NCBI RefSeq assembly: GCF_011764545.1
Contig: NZ_AP022870.1
Span: 8,624,001 to 8,688,000, forward strand
Source: Phytohabitans flavus
Lineage (GTDB): Bacteria; Actinomycetota; Actinomycetes; Mycobacteriales; Micromonosporaceae
DNA: 64,000 bases
Reading direction: 5' to 3'
Below are positions 51,708 through 60,241 of this stretch, piece by piece. The position numbers were made by a program, and so were the translations under genes. The notes below the pieces were generated by a model. It did not search any database. It saw only the letters and a program-made list of their open reading frames with translations, and had not been told where the DNA came from. Each line of letters begins with the position of its first letter. Position 1 is the stretch's first letter.

Positions 51708-53192
51708 GTGGCCAGCACAAATAACCATGTCCCAACACCGCCGGGCGCTCTCCTGACGGCGTATGGAGCCCGCACGCTCGACCCCGTCGCGGCACAGGTG
51801 TTGCCCGACCAGCGACTCCAGTCCACTGTGTACGTAGCGAACCGGCTGCTGATGCGCCGGCAAAACGGCGGCGAGCACCGCCGTCTCTTCAACGAGGTGG
51901 GCGCCGGCCTCCAGCTCCGGCTCGACGACCCCGCCGAGGGTGGCCGCTCCGTGCGCCTCTCGCCCGGCAACGGCGGTCCGGCCACGCCGGACGCCTGGCG
52001 GGTGCTGCAGGCAGTCCGGGCTAAGGACGGTGCCCGCCTGCGCAGCCTCGGCCTCGGCCTCGACCACATCATGTTCGCGGCGACGTCACCGATCACCGGG
52101 AGCCCGTTCCACTCGGCGTTCCCGTTCCATTCCGCGTTTCCGTTCCACTCCGCCTTCCCGTTCCACTCGGCGTTCGGCGGGCCCGTCGCGCAGTACGGAA
52201 TGCTCGGCTTCGGCGCCACCCAGCCGGTCAACCTTGTCCTGCCGACCCCGGTCCGCCAGGCGACGGTAACCCCGCGGCGGCCGGTCATCGCCGTGCTCGA
52301 CACCGGGTGTGGGGCGCACGACTGGTTCACCGAGGGGATGCTCGACCCGATCAACGCGCTGACCGGCGACCCGGGCACCGCGCTCGACACCACTGGCGAC
52401 GTGGTCGGTCCGCTGGACGGGATGCGTGACCCGCTGGCCGGGCACGGCACGTTCATCTGCGGCCTGATCCGGCAGACCTGCCCGGACGCCGACATCCTCC
52501 CGGTCCGGGTGATCCACTCCGACGGCGTGATCGTCGAGTCCGAGCTGCTGGCGGCGCTGCAGGCGCTGCACGAGCTGGCCCGGAAGTTCGCCGCGGGTGA
52601 GCCAGGCGGCCAGGCGATCGACATCATCTCGCTGTCGCTGGGCTTCTACCACGAGTCGGCGGAGGACGACGCGTACATGTCGCTGCTCTACGAGGAGATC
52701 CGCGACCTGGCCGAGCTCGGCGTCGCCGTGGTCGCCGCCGCCGGTAACGATGCGACGGCCCGGCCGATGTTCCCCGCGGCGTTCGCGTCGACGCCGGACG
52801 GCGTCGCGGCGCCCGCGGTGCCCGTGTCCAGTGTGGGCGCACTCAACCCGAATGGTTCGATAGCGCTCTTCAGCAACACCGGTACCTGGGTGAGCCATTG
52901 GGAGCCGGGTGCGGCCGTGGTGAGCACGATGCCGAAGTTCGACCACGCGATGGCGCCCGGTGCGGCCATCATGGACCCATTCCACGGGCGCAGCCGGGAA
53001 AACATCGACCCGGACGACTTCGCCGGTGGCTTCGCGATCTCCAGCGGCACGTCGTTCGCGGCGCCCATCCTCGCCGGCCGCATCGCCAAGGCGCTGATCG
53101 CCGAAAACGGTGTCGGCTCGCTGATGACGACCGAGAGCGATCCGGTCAAGCGCATGGAGCGGGCCATCGAGGCGGTGCAGCCGCAGCCGTAA
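51708..53192 (+). CDS. Subtilisin-like (S8) serine protease without signal peptide
   Basis: 494 residues. Catalytic triad visible: D198 in VIAVLDTGCG, H246 in AGHGTFICGLI and S449 in ISSGTSFAAPILAG. A ~190-residue N-terminal domain precedes the protease and contains four copies of PFHSAF (52104-52175). No signal peptide or membrane anchor, so a cytosolic protease is likely. GTG 51708 lies 27 nt after the companion stop, in the same operon as the sigma factor. A hairpin follows the gene. Confidence 0.87.
   Translation: MASTNNHVPTPPGALLTAYGARTLDPVAAQVLPDQRLQSTVYVANRLLMRRQNGGEHRRLFNEVGAGLQLRLDDPAEGGRSVRLSPGNGGPATPDAWRVLQAVRAKDGARLRSLGLGLDHIMFAATSPITGSPFHSAFPFHSAFPFHSAFPFHSAFGGPVAQYGMLGFGATQPVNLVLPTPVRQATVTPRRPVIAVLDTGCGAHDWFTEGMLDPINALTGDPGTALDTTGDVVGPLDGMRDPLAGHGTFICGLIRQTCPDADILPVRVIHSDGVIVESELLAALQALHELARKFAAGEPGGQAIDIISLSLGFYHESAEDDAYMSLLYEEIRDLAELGVAVVAAAGNDATARPMFPAAFASTPDGVAAPAVPVSSVGALNPNGSIALFSNTGTWVSHWEPGAAVVSTMPKFDHAMAPGAAIMDPFHGRSRENIDPDDFAGGFAISSGTSFAAPILAGRIAKALIAENGVGSLMTTESDPVKRMERAIEAVQPQP
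52104..52175 (+). repeat. Four 18-bp in-frame tandem repeats (PFHSAF)
   Basis: Each unit encodes Pro-Phe-His-Ser-Ala-Phe with synonymous third-base changes between units, so the repetition is kept at the protein level. It links the N-terminal domain to the protease domain. Confidence 0.85.
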
Positions 53193-53199
53193 CGGATAG

Positions 53200-53226
53200 C
53201 GGCGGCGATCCGGAGGATCGCCGCCG
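53200..53226. terminator. Hairpin between the subtilase and TPR-CHAT genes
   Basis: CGGCGGCGATCC (53200-53211), loop GGA, GGATCGCCGCCG (53215-53226), perfect 12 bp, 8 nt after the protease stop. It suggests that the CHAT gene has its own promoter or is reached by read-through. Confidence 0.7.
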
Positions 53227-53273
53227 GAGTATCGGTCGAGTCAGGTTGGCGGGCCGCCATGCCATGATGAGGC

Positions 53274-55790
53274 GTGTCCGTCGTCGCCAGCGCCGCCGAG
53301 CTGCACGCCCAATCCGTCCGGGAGACCGAGCACGGACGGCACGCGGAGGCTCGGCGGCTGCTGCGTGCGGCCCTGCGCAGCGGCCCCGAGCCGGAGCTGC
53401 GCGCCCGCATCCTGATCAGCCTCGCCTACCACCAGGCCGAGCGGCGCAGCCTCGACGACGGGCTGGCGCTGCTCGGCGAGGCCGACGAGGTGCCCGACCT
53501 CCCGCCGCGGCTGCGGGGCATGGTCGCCGCCCAGCGCGGGCTCCTCTTCATGCGGGCCGGCCGCTCAGCCGACGCGCTGTCCGCGCTCGACGCGGCGGTG
53601 GGGCTGCTCGATGAGTCGGTGGCGGAGGACATCTGCCGCCCGTTGCTGACCCGCGGCATCCTTCAGATGCAGCGTGGGGTGCTGACGGCCGCTCGGGCCG
53701 ACTTCCGCCGCTGTGTGGAGATCGCCGGGCGGCACGGGCTGGACATGCTGGCGGCCAAGGCGTCACACAACCTTGGCTATTTATCGCTGCTGTCCGGCGC
53801 GCTGCCACAGGCACTGCGCGACATGGACGCCGTCTGGGCAACGTTGGCCGGACAGTCCCCGACGTATGCGGCGGTGTGCCACATCGACCGCGCGCAGGTG
53901 CTGCTTGCCGCCGGCCTGTGGCGGGAGGCCGACGACGACCTCGCGCACGCCGTCGATCTCTTCGCCGGGGCGAAGGCGCCGCAGGACCAGGCCGAGGCGG
54001 AGCTGACCCGGGCGCAGGTGGCGCTGCTGGAGGAGCGGCACACCGACGCGCGGCGCCTCGCCGAGCGGGCCCGGAAGCGTTTCGTGGCGCGGGGCGCGGA
54101 CACCTGGGCGCTGCTCGCCGAACACATGGCGGTCGCGGCGGCGGTCGCGAAGGGCAAAGGTGCGGTGACGGCGGCCGAAGACGCGGCCCGGGTCGCCACC
54201 GCGCTCGCCACGGCCGGCCTCGACGATGACGCGCGCCGGGCCACGCTGACCGGCGTGGCGGCGTTGCTCGCCGTCCGTCCACTGGGGAGCGTCGAGGAGA
54301 TCCGCGCGGCGGCCGGCGACGCGATCCGGCTGCGCCGCGATGACCCGATCGCCACCCGGCTGGCCGCCCGATCGGTGCGTGCCACCCTCGCGGACGCCGA
54401 GGGGGAGCCGGGGCGGGCCGACGCCGAGCTGCGGGCCGCACTCGCTGACCTGCACCGCTACCAGGCGTCGTTCGGCAGCCTCGACCTCCAGACCGCGGTG
54501 AGCGGCCATGGCCGCCACCTCGCCGAGCTGGGGCTGGCCCGGGCGCTGGCCACCGGCCGGCCGGCGACGGTCTTCGGCTGGGCCGAGCGGGCCCGCGCCC
54601 TCGCCACGCGCCTGCCACCGGTGGTGCCGCCGGCCGACCCGGAGGCCGCCGGCATGCTGGAGGAGCTGCGCCACCTCCGCGTCGAGCTGCGCGGCGCCGT
54701 GCTCGCCGGCCAGCCCGCGCCCGCGCTGCGCGCCCGCTGCGCCCACCTCGAGCGGCTGATCCGGCAGCGCTCCTGGTACACGCCGGGGCCGGGGCAGACC
54801 CTCGCGCCCGCGCCCCTCGGCGACGTGCAGGACCAGCTGGCGGTGGCGGACGCGACGTACGTGGCGCATCTGATCTCCGGCGGCCGGCTGCACGCGCTCG
54901 TGGCCGGGCCGCGCCAGCGCAAGCTGCTCGACCTCGGCCCGGCGGCGCCCGCCATCGAGCTGCTGCACCGGGTCCGCGCCGACCTCGACGCGCTCGCCAC
55001 GATCAACCTGCCGGAGCCGATGCGGGTCAGCGTGCGCGCGTCGAGCCGGCGCTCACTCCGTCGCCTCGACGAGCTGCTCTGGCAGCCGCTGCGCAAGGAT
55101 CTCGCCGACGGGCCGCTGCTGCTGGCCCCGGCGGCCGGGCTCGTGGCCGTACCGTGGACGCTCTTGCCTGCCCTGCGCGGACGCCCGCTGGCCGTCGTGC
55201 CGTCCGCGACCGCGTGGCTGGCCGCCCGTGATCGGGCCGCGCTGCCGGCGCGACCGACGCTGGCGCTGGCCGCCGGGCCGCGGGTGGCCCGTGCCGCGGA
55301 GGAGGTGCGGCTCGTCGCGGAGGTGTGGTCGGCGCAATCGCCGACCCACTCCACCACCGCGGGGGTACGGGACGCGGCGCACTCCGCCGACGTGCTGCAC
55401 GTTGCCGCGCACGGGGTACACGAGCCGGACAACCCGCTCTTCTCCCACCTGGAGCTGGCCGACGGGCCGCTCTTCGGCCACGAGCTGCACCAGCTGCCGC
55501 GGCTGCCGGCACACATCGTGCTGTCGGCGTGCGAATTGGGCCTCGCCCGACCGCGGCCGGGCGAGGAGACGTTGGGGATGACCGCCGCGCTGCTGCACGG
55601 CGGCGCGGGGAGTGTCGTGGCCGGCGTCGCGCGGATCGCCGACGCTGTCGCTTACCAGGTCGGTCCGGCCCACCACGCGGCACTGCGAGACGGTGAGTCG
55701 CCGGCCGCCGCACTGGCGGCCGCCATCGAGCGCGCGGCGAAAGCCGAGGAGGACCTGGCGCCGCTGGTGTGCTTCGGCGCCGGTTGGTGA
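53274..55790 (+). CDS. TPR-CHAT protease (caspase-like)
   Basis: 838 residues, cytosolic. Residues ~1-420 are TPR-like helical repeats (AEARRLLRAALRSGPEPELRAR, ADALSALDAAVGLLDE, ARADFRRCVEIAGRHGL); residues ~560-838 form a CHAT domain with H713 in LHVAAHGVHE and C753 in VLSACELG, the caspase-type His-Cys dyad, and GMTAALLHGGAGSVVAGV after it. GTG 53274. TPR-CHAT proteins are dormant proteases activated through the TPR part. With the sigma factor and subtilase upstream it suggests proteolytic signalling. Confidence 0.9.
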   Translation: MSVVASAAELHAQSVRETEHGRHAEARRLLRAALRSGPEPELRARILISLAYHQAERRSLDDGLALLGEADEVPDLPPRLRGMVAAQRGLLFMRAGRSADALSALDAAVGLLDESVAEDICRPLLTRGILQMQRGVLTAARADFRRCVEIAGRHGLDMLAAKASHNLGYLSLLSGALPQALRDMDAVWATLAGQSPTYAAVCHIDRAQVLLAAGLWREADDDLAHAVDLFAGAKAPQDQAEAELTRAQVALLEERHTDARRLAERARKRFVARGADTWALLAEHMAVAAAVAKGKGAVTAAEDAARVATALATAGLDDDARRATLTGVAALLAVRPLGSVEEIRAAAGDAIRLRRDDPIATRLAARSVRATLADAEGEPGRADAELRAALADLHRYQASFGSLDLQTAVSGHGRHLAELGLARALATGRPATVFGWAERARALATRLPPVVPPADPEAAGMLEELRHLRVELRGAVLAGQPAPALRARCAHLERLIRQRSWYTPGPGQTLAPAPLGDVQDQLAVADATYVAHLISGGRLHALVAGPRQRKLLDLGPAAPAIELLHRVRADLDALATINLPEPMRVSVRASSRRSLRRLDELLWQPLRKDLADGPLLLAPAAGLVAVPWTLLPALRGRPLAVVPSATAWLAARDRAALPARPTLALAAGPRVARAAEEVRLVAEVWSAQSPTHSTTAGVRDAAHSADVLHVAAHGVHEPDNPLFSHLELADGPLFGHELHQLPRLPAHIVLSACELGLARPRPGEETLGMTAALLHGGAGSVVAGVARIADAVAYQVGPAHHAALRDGESPAAALAAAIERAAKAEEDLAPLVCFGAGW

Positions 55791-55864
55791 CAGTGGCGCA
55801 GTTCTCTCATGCAACACAGGAGAGGGCTGGCGGAAATCCGATACAGGTCCCGTCACGATTGCGC

Positions 55865-55870
55865 TAGCGT
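55865..55870 (+). promoter_or_regulatory. -10 element of the erm leader transcript
   Basis: TAGCGT, 7 nt before the leader-peptide ATG at 55878, so the mRNA would start at or next to the leader start codon. Confidence 0.6.
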
Positions 55871-55877
55871 TGGCGCC

Positions 55878-55976
55878 ATGCAGCACGCCCTGATCAACAT
55901 GACCCCCGCCCTGATGGGTGCGTGGGGTCCTGCCTTCGTTGTCAGGCCTTGGCTGGTGCGTCCGGCCCTGGCCTGA
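55878..55976 (+). CDS. Erm leader peptide (32 residues)
   Basis: A 32-residue open frame beginning MQHALINMTPALMGAWG and ending in PWLVRPALA, directly after a leaderless-type promoter and 166 nt before erm. Its length, position and the stacked inverted repeats downstream fit a macrolide-stalling leader that controls methylase translation. Confidence 0.7.
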   Translation: MQHALINMTPALMGAWGPAFVVRPWLVRPALA

Positions 55977-56134
55977 TCGACGCACACACACTCCGCGTTC
56001 TCTTCCAGGGCCCTCCGAGTCCCTAATTCGGCTCGGACAGGCCTCGCTTTCGCGTGCGCTACTTCTGTCGCCGCGCCTTGTCGCTCCGGCCTGTCCGCGT
56101 AAGGCCGGCCCGTGCGCGGGCCGGTGGGAGAGGA
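55942..56134 (+). promoter_or_regulatory. Putative erm attenuator: three stacked inverted repeats
   Basis: Inverted repeat 1: TCAGGCC (55942-55948) / GGCCTGA (55970-55976), inside the leader-peptide gene. Repeat 2: CGGACAGGCC (56034-56043) / GGCCTGTCCG (56088-56097). Repeat 3: CCGGCCCG (56105-56112) / CGGGCCGG (56117-56124), ending 1 nt before the ribosome site GGGAGAGGA (56126-56134). A stalled ribosome on the leader would disrupt repeat 1 and could re-pair the rest. Confidence 0.65.
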
Positions 56135-56142
56135 CGCCGGCA

Positions 56143-56934
56143 GTGGCGCAGAACACCCGAGGATTCCGCAATGAGCGCGACCGCACCCGGCGGGTGCTGT
56201 CGCAGACGTTCCTGCACGACCCTGGCGCGCTGGACCGCGTGGTCCACGCCGCCGGGCTGGGCCGTGGCGACCTGGTCCTGGAGGTGGGCGCCGGCGACGG
56301 TCGGCTCACCCGGCGACTGGCCGAGGCTGCTGGGCGGATCGTGGCGTACGAGGTCGACCCCGCCTTCGCGACCGCCTTGGCCGTACCGCAGAACGTGGCC
56401 GTACGGCACCAGGACTTCCTGACCGCCCGGCCGCCACACGAGCCGTTCGCGGTGGTGGGCAATATCCCGTACGCGCTCACCGCGCCGATCGTGCAGTGGT
56501 GCCTGCGGGCGCGAGCGCTCACCTCGGCAACGCTTGTGACCCAGCTGGAGTACGCGCGCAAGCGCACCGGCGACTATGGACGGTGGAGTCGCCTGACCGT
56601 GTCGACGTGGCCGGAGTTCCACTGGGGACTGTCCGGGCGGATATCACGGCAGGCCTTCCGTCCGGTGCCCCGCGTGGACTCGGGCATCCTGCGGCTGGAG
56701 CGGCGGCCCGCGGCGCTCGTGCCCGGACAGCGGATGACGGCGTACCAGTCCTTTGTGGACCTCGGCTTCGGCGGGGTGGGCGGATCGCTGCACGCCTCGC
56801 TGCGGCGGCGGTTTCCGGCCCGCCGGGTCGACGGCGCCTTCCGGGCCGCGCGGCTGGACACGTCCACAGTGGTCGGTCACGTGTGGCCCGAGCAGTGGCT
56901 GCTGCTCTTCCGGCTCCTAGGCGGTGACACCTGA
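56143..56934 (+). CDS. 23S rRNA adenine-N6 methyltransferase (Erm family)
   Basis: 263 residues. The opening DRTRRVLSQTFLHDPGAL, SAM-binding LEVGAGDGRLTRRLAE, NIPYALTAPIVQWCL and the tail motif FRPVPRVDSGILRLERR match actinomycete Erm proteins (ErmE/ErmX side), which dimethylate or monomethylate A2058 of 23S rRNA and give macrolide-lincosamide-streptogramin resistance. GTG 56143 is set by the ribosome site GGGAGAGGA. KsgA was considered and is less likely. Its 3' end overlaps the convergent regulator gene by 18 nt. Confidence 0.88.
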   Translation: MAQNTRGFRNERDRTRRVLSQTFLHDPGALDRVVHAAGLGRGDLVLEVGAGDGRLTRRLAEAAGRIVAYEVDPAFATALAVPQNVAVRHQDFLTARPPHEPFAVVGNIPYALTAPIVQWCLRARALTSATLVTQLEYARKRTGDYGRWSRLTVSTWPEFHWGLSGRISRQAFRPVPRVDSGILRLERRPAALVPGQRMTAYQSFVDLGFGGVGGSLHASLRRRFPARRVDGAFRAARLDTSTVVGHVWPEQWLLLFRLLGGDT

Positions 56935-57564
56935 CTGGACCGCCAACACCGCGAGGCGTACCCGGTTCGGGGTGCCGGTCTTGGTCATGAGGCTCGCGAT
57001 GTGCGTCTTCACCGTGGTCACGCCGAGGTGGAGGCGCTCCGCGATCTCGCCGTTCGACAGGCCCTCGCCGACCAGCGCGAGCACCTCGGTCTCGCGCGGC
57101 GTGAGGCCGAAGTTCGGCCGGGCCGGGTACGCCGGCGCGGAGCGGCTGTGCACCGCCGAGGCGACGAGGCGGCGCAGCACCGCGGGGCTGAACGGTGAGT
57201 CGCCCGCGGCCGCCCGGCGTACCCCGTCGAGCAGGTCCTCAGGCGCCGCGTCCTTGACCAGGAAGCCGCAGGCGCCAGCGGCCAGCGCGGGGTACAGGTG
57301 GTCGTCGTCGTCGAACGTGGTGAGCACGACCACGCGTACGGTCGGGCGGGCGGCCAGGATCCGCGCGGTGGCGGTGATGCCGTCGACGCCGGGCATCCGC
57401 AGGTCCATCAGGATGACGTCGGGCAGCACCTGGTCGGCGAGGCGCACGGCTTCGGCGCCGTTGTCCGCCTCGCCCACCACCTCCAGGTCGGGGGCGGCGG
57501 CGCAGAGCATGCGCAGGCCGGCGCGGACGAGGTTCTGGTCGTCGGCGAGCAGTACGCGGATCAC
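56917..57564 (-). CDS. NarL/LuxR-family response regulator
   Basis: 215 residues: REC (IRVLLADDQNLVRAGLRML, phospho-Asp in DVILMDLRMPG, LTTFDDDDHLY, FLVKDAAPEDLL) and LuxR helix-turn-helix (LTPRETEVLALVGEGLSN, VTTVKTHIASLMTK). GTG 57564 overlaps the kinase stop as GTGA. Tail-to-tail overlap with erm raises the chance of antisense interplay. Confidence 0.9.
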   Translation of the reverse strand: MIRVLLADDQNLVRAGLRMLCAAAPDLEVVGEADNGAEAVRLADQVLPDVILMDLRMPGVDGITATARILAARPTVRVVVLTTFDDDDHLYPALAAGACGFLVKDAAPEDLLDGVRRAAAGDSPFSPAVLRRLVASAVHSRSAPAYPARPNFGLTPRETEVLALVGEGLSNGEIAERLHLGVTTVKTHIASLMTKTGTPNRVRLAVLAVQSGVTA

Positions 57565-58820
57565 GGGCGGGCCTCGGCAGGGGTAGGGGTATGGAGGCGG
57601 CACGTCTTGCTGACCGGGAGCCCTACCGAGGACGACGCCGAGGGCAGCAGCGCGGAGAGCCGCCACCCGCGCCCCTGCCGCCCGACCGAGAGCGAGCCGC
57701 CGAGCAGCTCGACCCGCTCGCGCATGCCGATCAGCCCGTGGCCGGGGACGTCCTTCGCGGTCGGGAGGGCGGGCGGGCTCGTACCGCCGTCGTCCACGAT
57801 CTCCAGCAGCACCGCGTCATCCGGCGTGAGGCGCATCGAGACGTCGGCGTGGGCGGCGGTGCCGGCGTGCTTGGCCACGTTCGTGAGCCCTTCCTGAGTG
57901 AGGCGCAGGACGGCGAGGCCGCGTACGGGATCGAGCCCTCCGATCGCCGGGTCGACCGAGGAGTCGATGTCGAGGCCCACTTGGCGGCCGCGCTGTACCA
58001 CCTCGTCGAGCGCGGCGTGCAGCTCGCCCGGCTCCACGAACGGCGGGGTGTCGCCAACCTCCGGGTCGCGCAGCACGGTCACCAACCGGCGCAGGGCGGC
58101 GAGCGTGGCGGTACCGCTGCCGTGTACGTCGTCGAGCACCTCGCGCACCCGCGGGTCGTCCGTCGGCAGCACGTGCCTTGCCACGCCCACCCGCAGCACG
58201 ATCGAGGCGACGTGGTGGGCGACGACGTCGTGCAGCTCACGGGCGATCGCCGTACGCTCGTTGGCCCGCGCGGCCCGCGTCTCGGACAGCCGGCGCCGCT
58301 GCTCTTCAGCCACCCGCTGCTGCGCCTGGGCGGCGGTCTGGCGCACGGAGCGGATGTACGCACCGACGAGCACCGGCGCGCCGACCATCACCGCGGCACG
58401 GTACAGCAGTGCGGGCAAGCCTCCGCTCGGGTGCAGCACGTACACGATGGCCGGTGCGAGCCCGCCCACCAGCACCTGCCAGCCGGAGCGGCGCATCGCG
58501 AGCTCGAAGAGGGCGACCGCGGCCGCGATCTTCACGACCATCGCGGCGTGGTTGCCCACCTCGTATGCCACCGTGAGCAGGCCGGCCTGCGCGATCGGCG
58601 TCGCGAGCGGCCACCGCCCGCCGCCCGCGCTCAGCCCGACCGCGGCGAGCGCGATCATCCAGTCGGCCACGCTAGGCGGTGACGCCGGGGCCCGCAGCAG
58701 CACAAGGTAGCCGACGGTCAGCACGAACAGCAGCGTCAGCCGCGCCGGCCAGGCCCGCTCGTCGAAGAGCCGGGCGATCCACTGGGTCACCACATTCGAA
58801 CAGTAGGCCGCGGCGGACAC
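57561..58820 (-). CDS. Sensor histidine kinase (HisKA_3)
   Basis: 419 residues. About five N-terminal membrane segments, HisKA_3 with His in AIARELHDVVAHHVASIVL, and HATPase_c with TNVAKHAGTAAHADV and GHGLIGMRERVELLGG. GTG 58820 has GGAGG upstream. A ~28-residue tail after RLSALLPSASSSVG is not conserved. Translated with its regulator through a GTGA overlap. Confidence 0.88.
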   Translation of the reverse strand: MSAAAYCSNVVTQWIARLFDERAWPARLTLLFVLTVGYLVLLRAPASPPSVADWMIALAAVGLSAGGGRWPLATPIAQAGLLTVAYEVGNHAAMVVKIAAAVALFELAMRRSGWQVLVGGLAPAIVYVLHPSGGLPALLYRAAVMVGAPVLVGAYIRSVRQTAAQAQQRVAEEQRRRLSETRAARANERTAIARELHDVVAHHVASIVLRVGVARHVLPTDDPRVREVLDDVHGSGTATLAALRRLVTVLRDPEVGDTPPFVEPGELHAALDEVVQRGRQVGLDIDSSVDPAIGGLDPVRGLAVLRLTQEGLTNVAKHAGTAAHADVSMRLTPDDAVLLEIVDDGGTSPPALPTAKDVPGHGLIGMRERVELLGGSLSVGRQGRGWRLSALLPSASSSVGLPVSKTCRLHTPTPAEARP

Positions 58821-58877
58821 GGTGGCCTCCTGCCGGGGCAGGAGACAACACAGCCCGGCAAGGTTTTGTAAACAGGC

Positions 58878-60241
58878 CTAGGGGCGGGCGAGCGCCAGCC
58901 ACTCGTGCGCCGTGACCTCGGATCCAGGGGCGGCCAGCAGGCGGTCCAGGGTGCCGGGCATGCGGGCGGTGAGATCCCACAGGGCGCCGCTTGCGAGGCG
59001 GACCCGGGCCAGTGGCACGCCCGCCACATACGCCTGGCCGGGCGCGACGAGCCAGCGCAGCAGGTGGGCGGAGCCACCCGGTATCGCGAACGACAGCGGG
59101 ATCGACGGCTCGGGCGAGGTGGCGGCGGGCACCCGGCGTGGGCCGCTTTGGGGGAGCCAGCGCGCAGCTCCGCGTACCGTGGCGAGCTCCGGCTCTTCGA
59201 CCGTGTGGAGCGGGAGCCGCAGCGCCTGCTGGAGCAGCTCGCCCACCGCGGGCATGCGGACCCCGCCGCCCACCGGGAGGATCGCCGCGACCTGGTGTGG
59301 TGACACGCCTACGCGGGCGAGCAGCTCGGTACAGCAGGTCACCGTGCGGCCGAGCAGCGGCGCGGCGAGTGCGCCCAGGTCGGCGCGGGTGAGCCGATAC
59401 GCCGGGGCGTTGGGCAGGAAGAAGTCTTCGACCGCGGGGCGACGCTGAGCTGGTGCTTGAGCCGCTGGGCGAAGTCGGTCACCGCCATGCCCAGCCGCAG
59501 CGCGGCCGGGTCGGACGGGCTTGTGGCGGCGGAGGAGAGCAGCGGGGCGAGCCATGCCTGGCCCTCGGCCTGGATCCGGCTGGCGAGCAGCGCCTCGATC
59601 TCGCGGCCACCGCAGTCGTCGAGCGCGCCATACCCCAGCACGTCGTGCCACCGCTCGCCGATCCGCAGCAAGGTGGCGTCGAAGCTGCCGCCACCCAGGT
59701 CATACACCAGGACGATGTCGCCGGCGACGAACGATGGGCCTACTGCCGGCGCGAACGCGGCGGCGACCGGCTCGGGGAGCAGCTCGACGGTGTCCAGGCC
59801 GGCGGCGTCGGCCGCGGCGATCATCCGGGCCCGGCGCGGGTCGCTCGGGCCGTAGCTGGCGGGCACGGTGATCAGCGCGCGGCCGATCGGGGCGCCGTGC
59901 GTCCGCTCGGCCTCGGCGCGCAGGGCCGCGAGCAGCGCGACGACCTGCTCGACCGGACGGAACCGGCGGCGGCCGAGCACCACCGAGGTGTCGGCCGCCA
60001 GCCCGCGCTTGAACTCGGCGGCGAACGACTCCGGCTCGGAGCGCTTGCGCTGCTCGGCCAGCGTGCCGACGAGCAGCTGCTGGCCGTCCCAGAAGACGGC
60101 GGATGGCCAGCTGGCGGCGCCGGTGACCGGCTCGGGCACCGGCCACGCCTCCTCGCCGGCGACCACGATCGCGGCCGAGGTGGTGGTGCCGAAGTCGACC
60201 ACGAGCGCGGCGGCGTCGCGCGCCCGCGGCGGCTCAGACAT
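58878..60241 (-). CDS. Hsp70-like (DnaK-family) protein (apparent frameshift)
   Basis: 454 residues when repaired. Actin-fold ATPase motifs: phosphate-1 LVVDFGTTTSAAIVV, phosphate-2 VLVYDLGGGSFDATLL, adenosine GGGVRMPAVGELL. The ATPase half ends QLSVAP; at GGGG 59437-59440 one base is missing and AVEDFFLPNAPAYRLTRADL continues in the adjacent frame. There is no standard substrate-binding domain; the C-terminus is a short beta-rich barrel-like piece (PGQAYVAGVPLARVRLASG). ATG 60241 overlaps the preceding gene. Confidence 0.8.

Noticed and set aside
50621..55790. Type III-E CRISPR (Craspase) identity for the TPR-CHAT cluster
   Set aside because: There is no gRAMP (Cas7-11), Csx30/Csx31-like gene, cas1 or array. 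Only the CHAT and sigma parts are shared in kind; the comparison is by analogy.
56143..56934. KsgA/Dim1 16S rRNA dimethyltransferase for the Erm gene
   Set aside because: SQTFLHDP near the start, NIPY with the following QWCL, and the leader-peptide layout fit Erm; KsgA is a housekeeping gene usually without such a leader.
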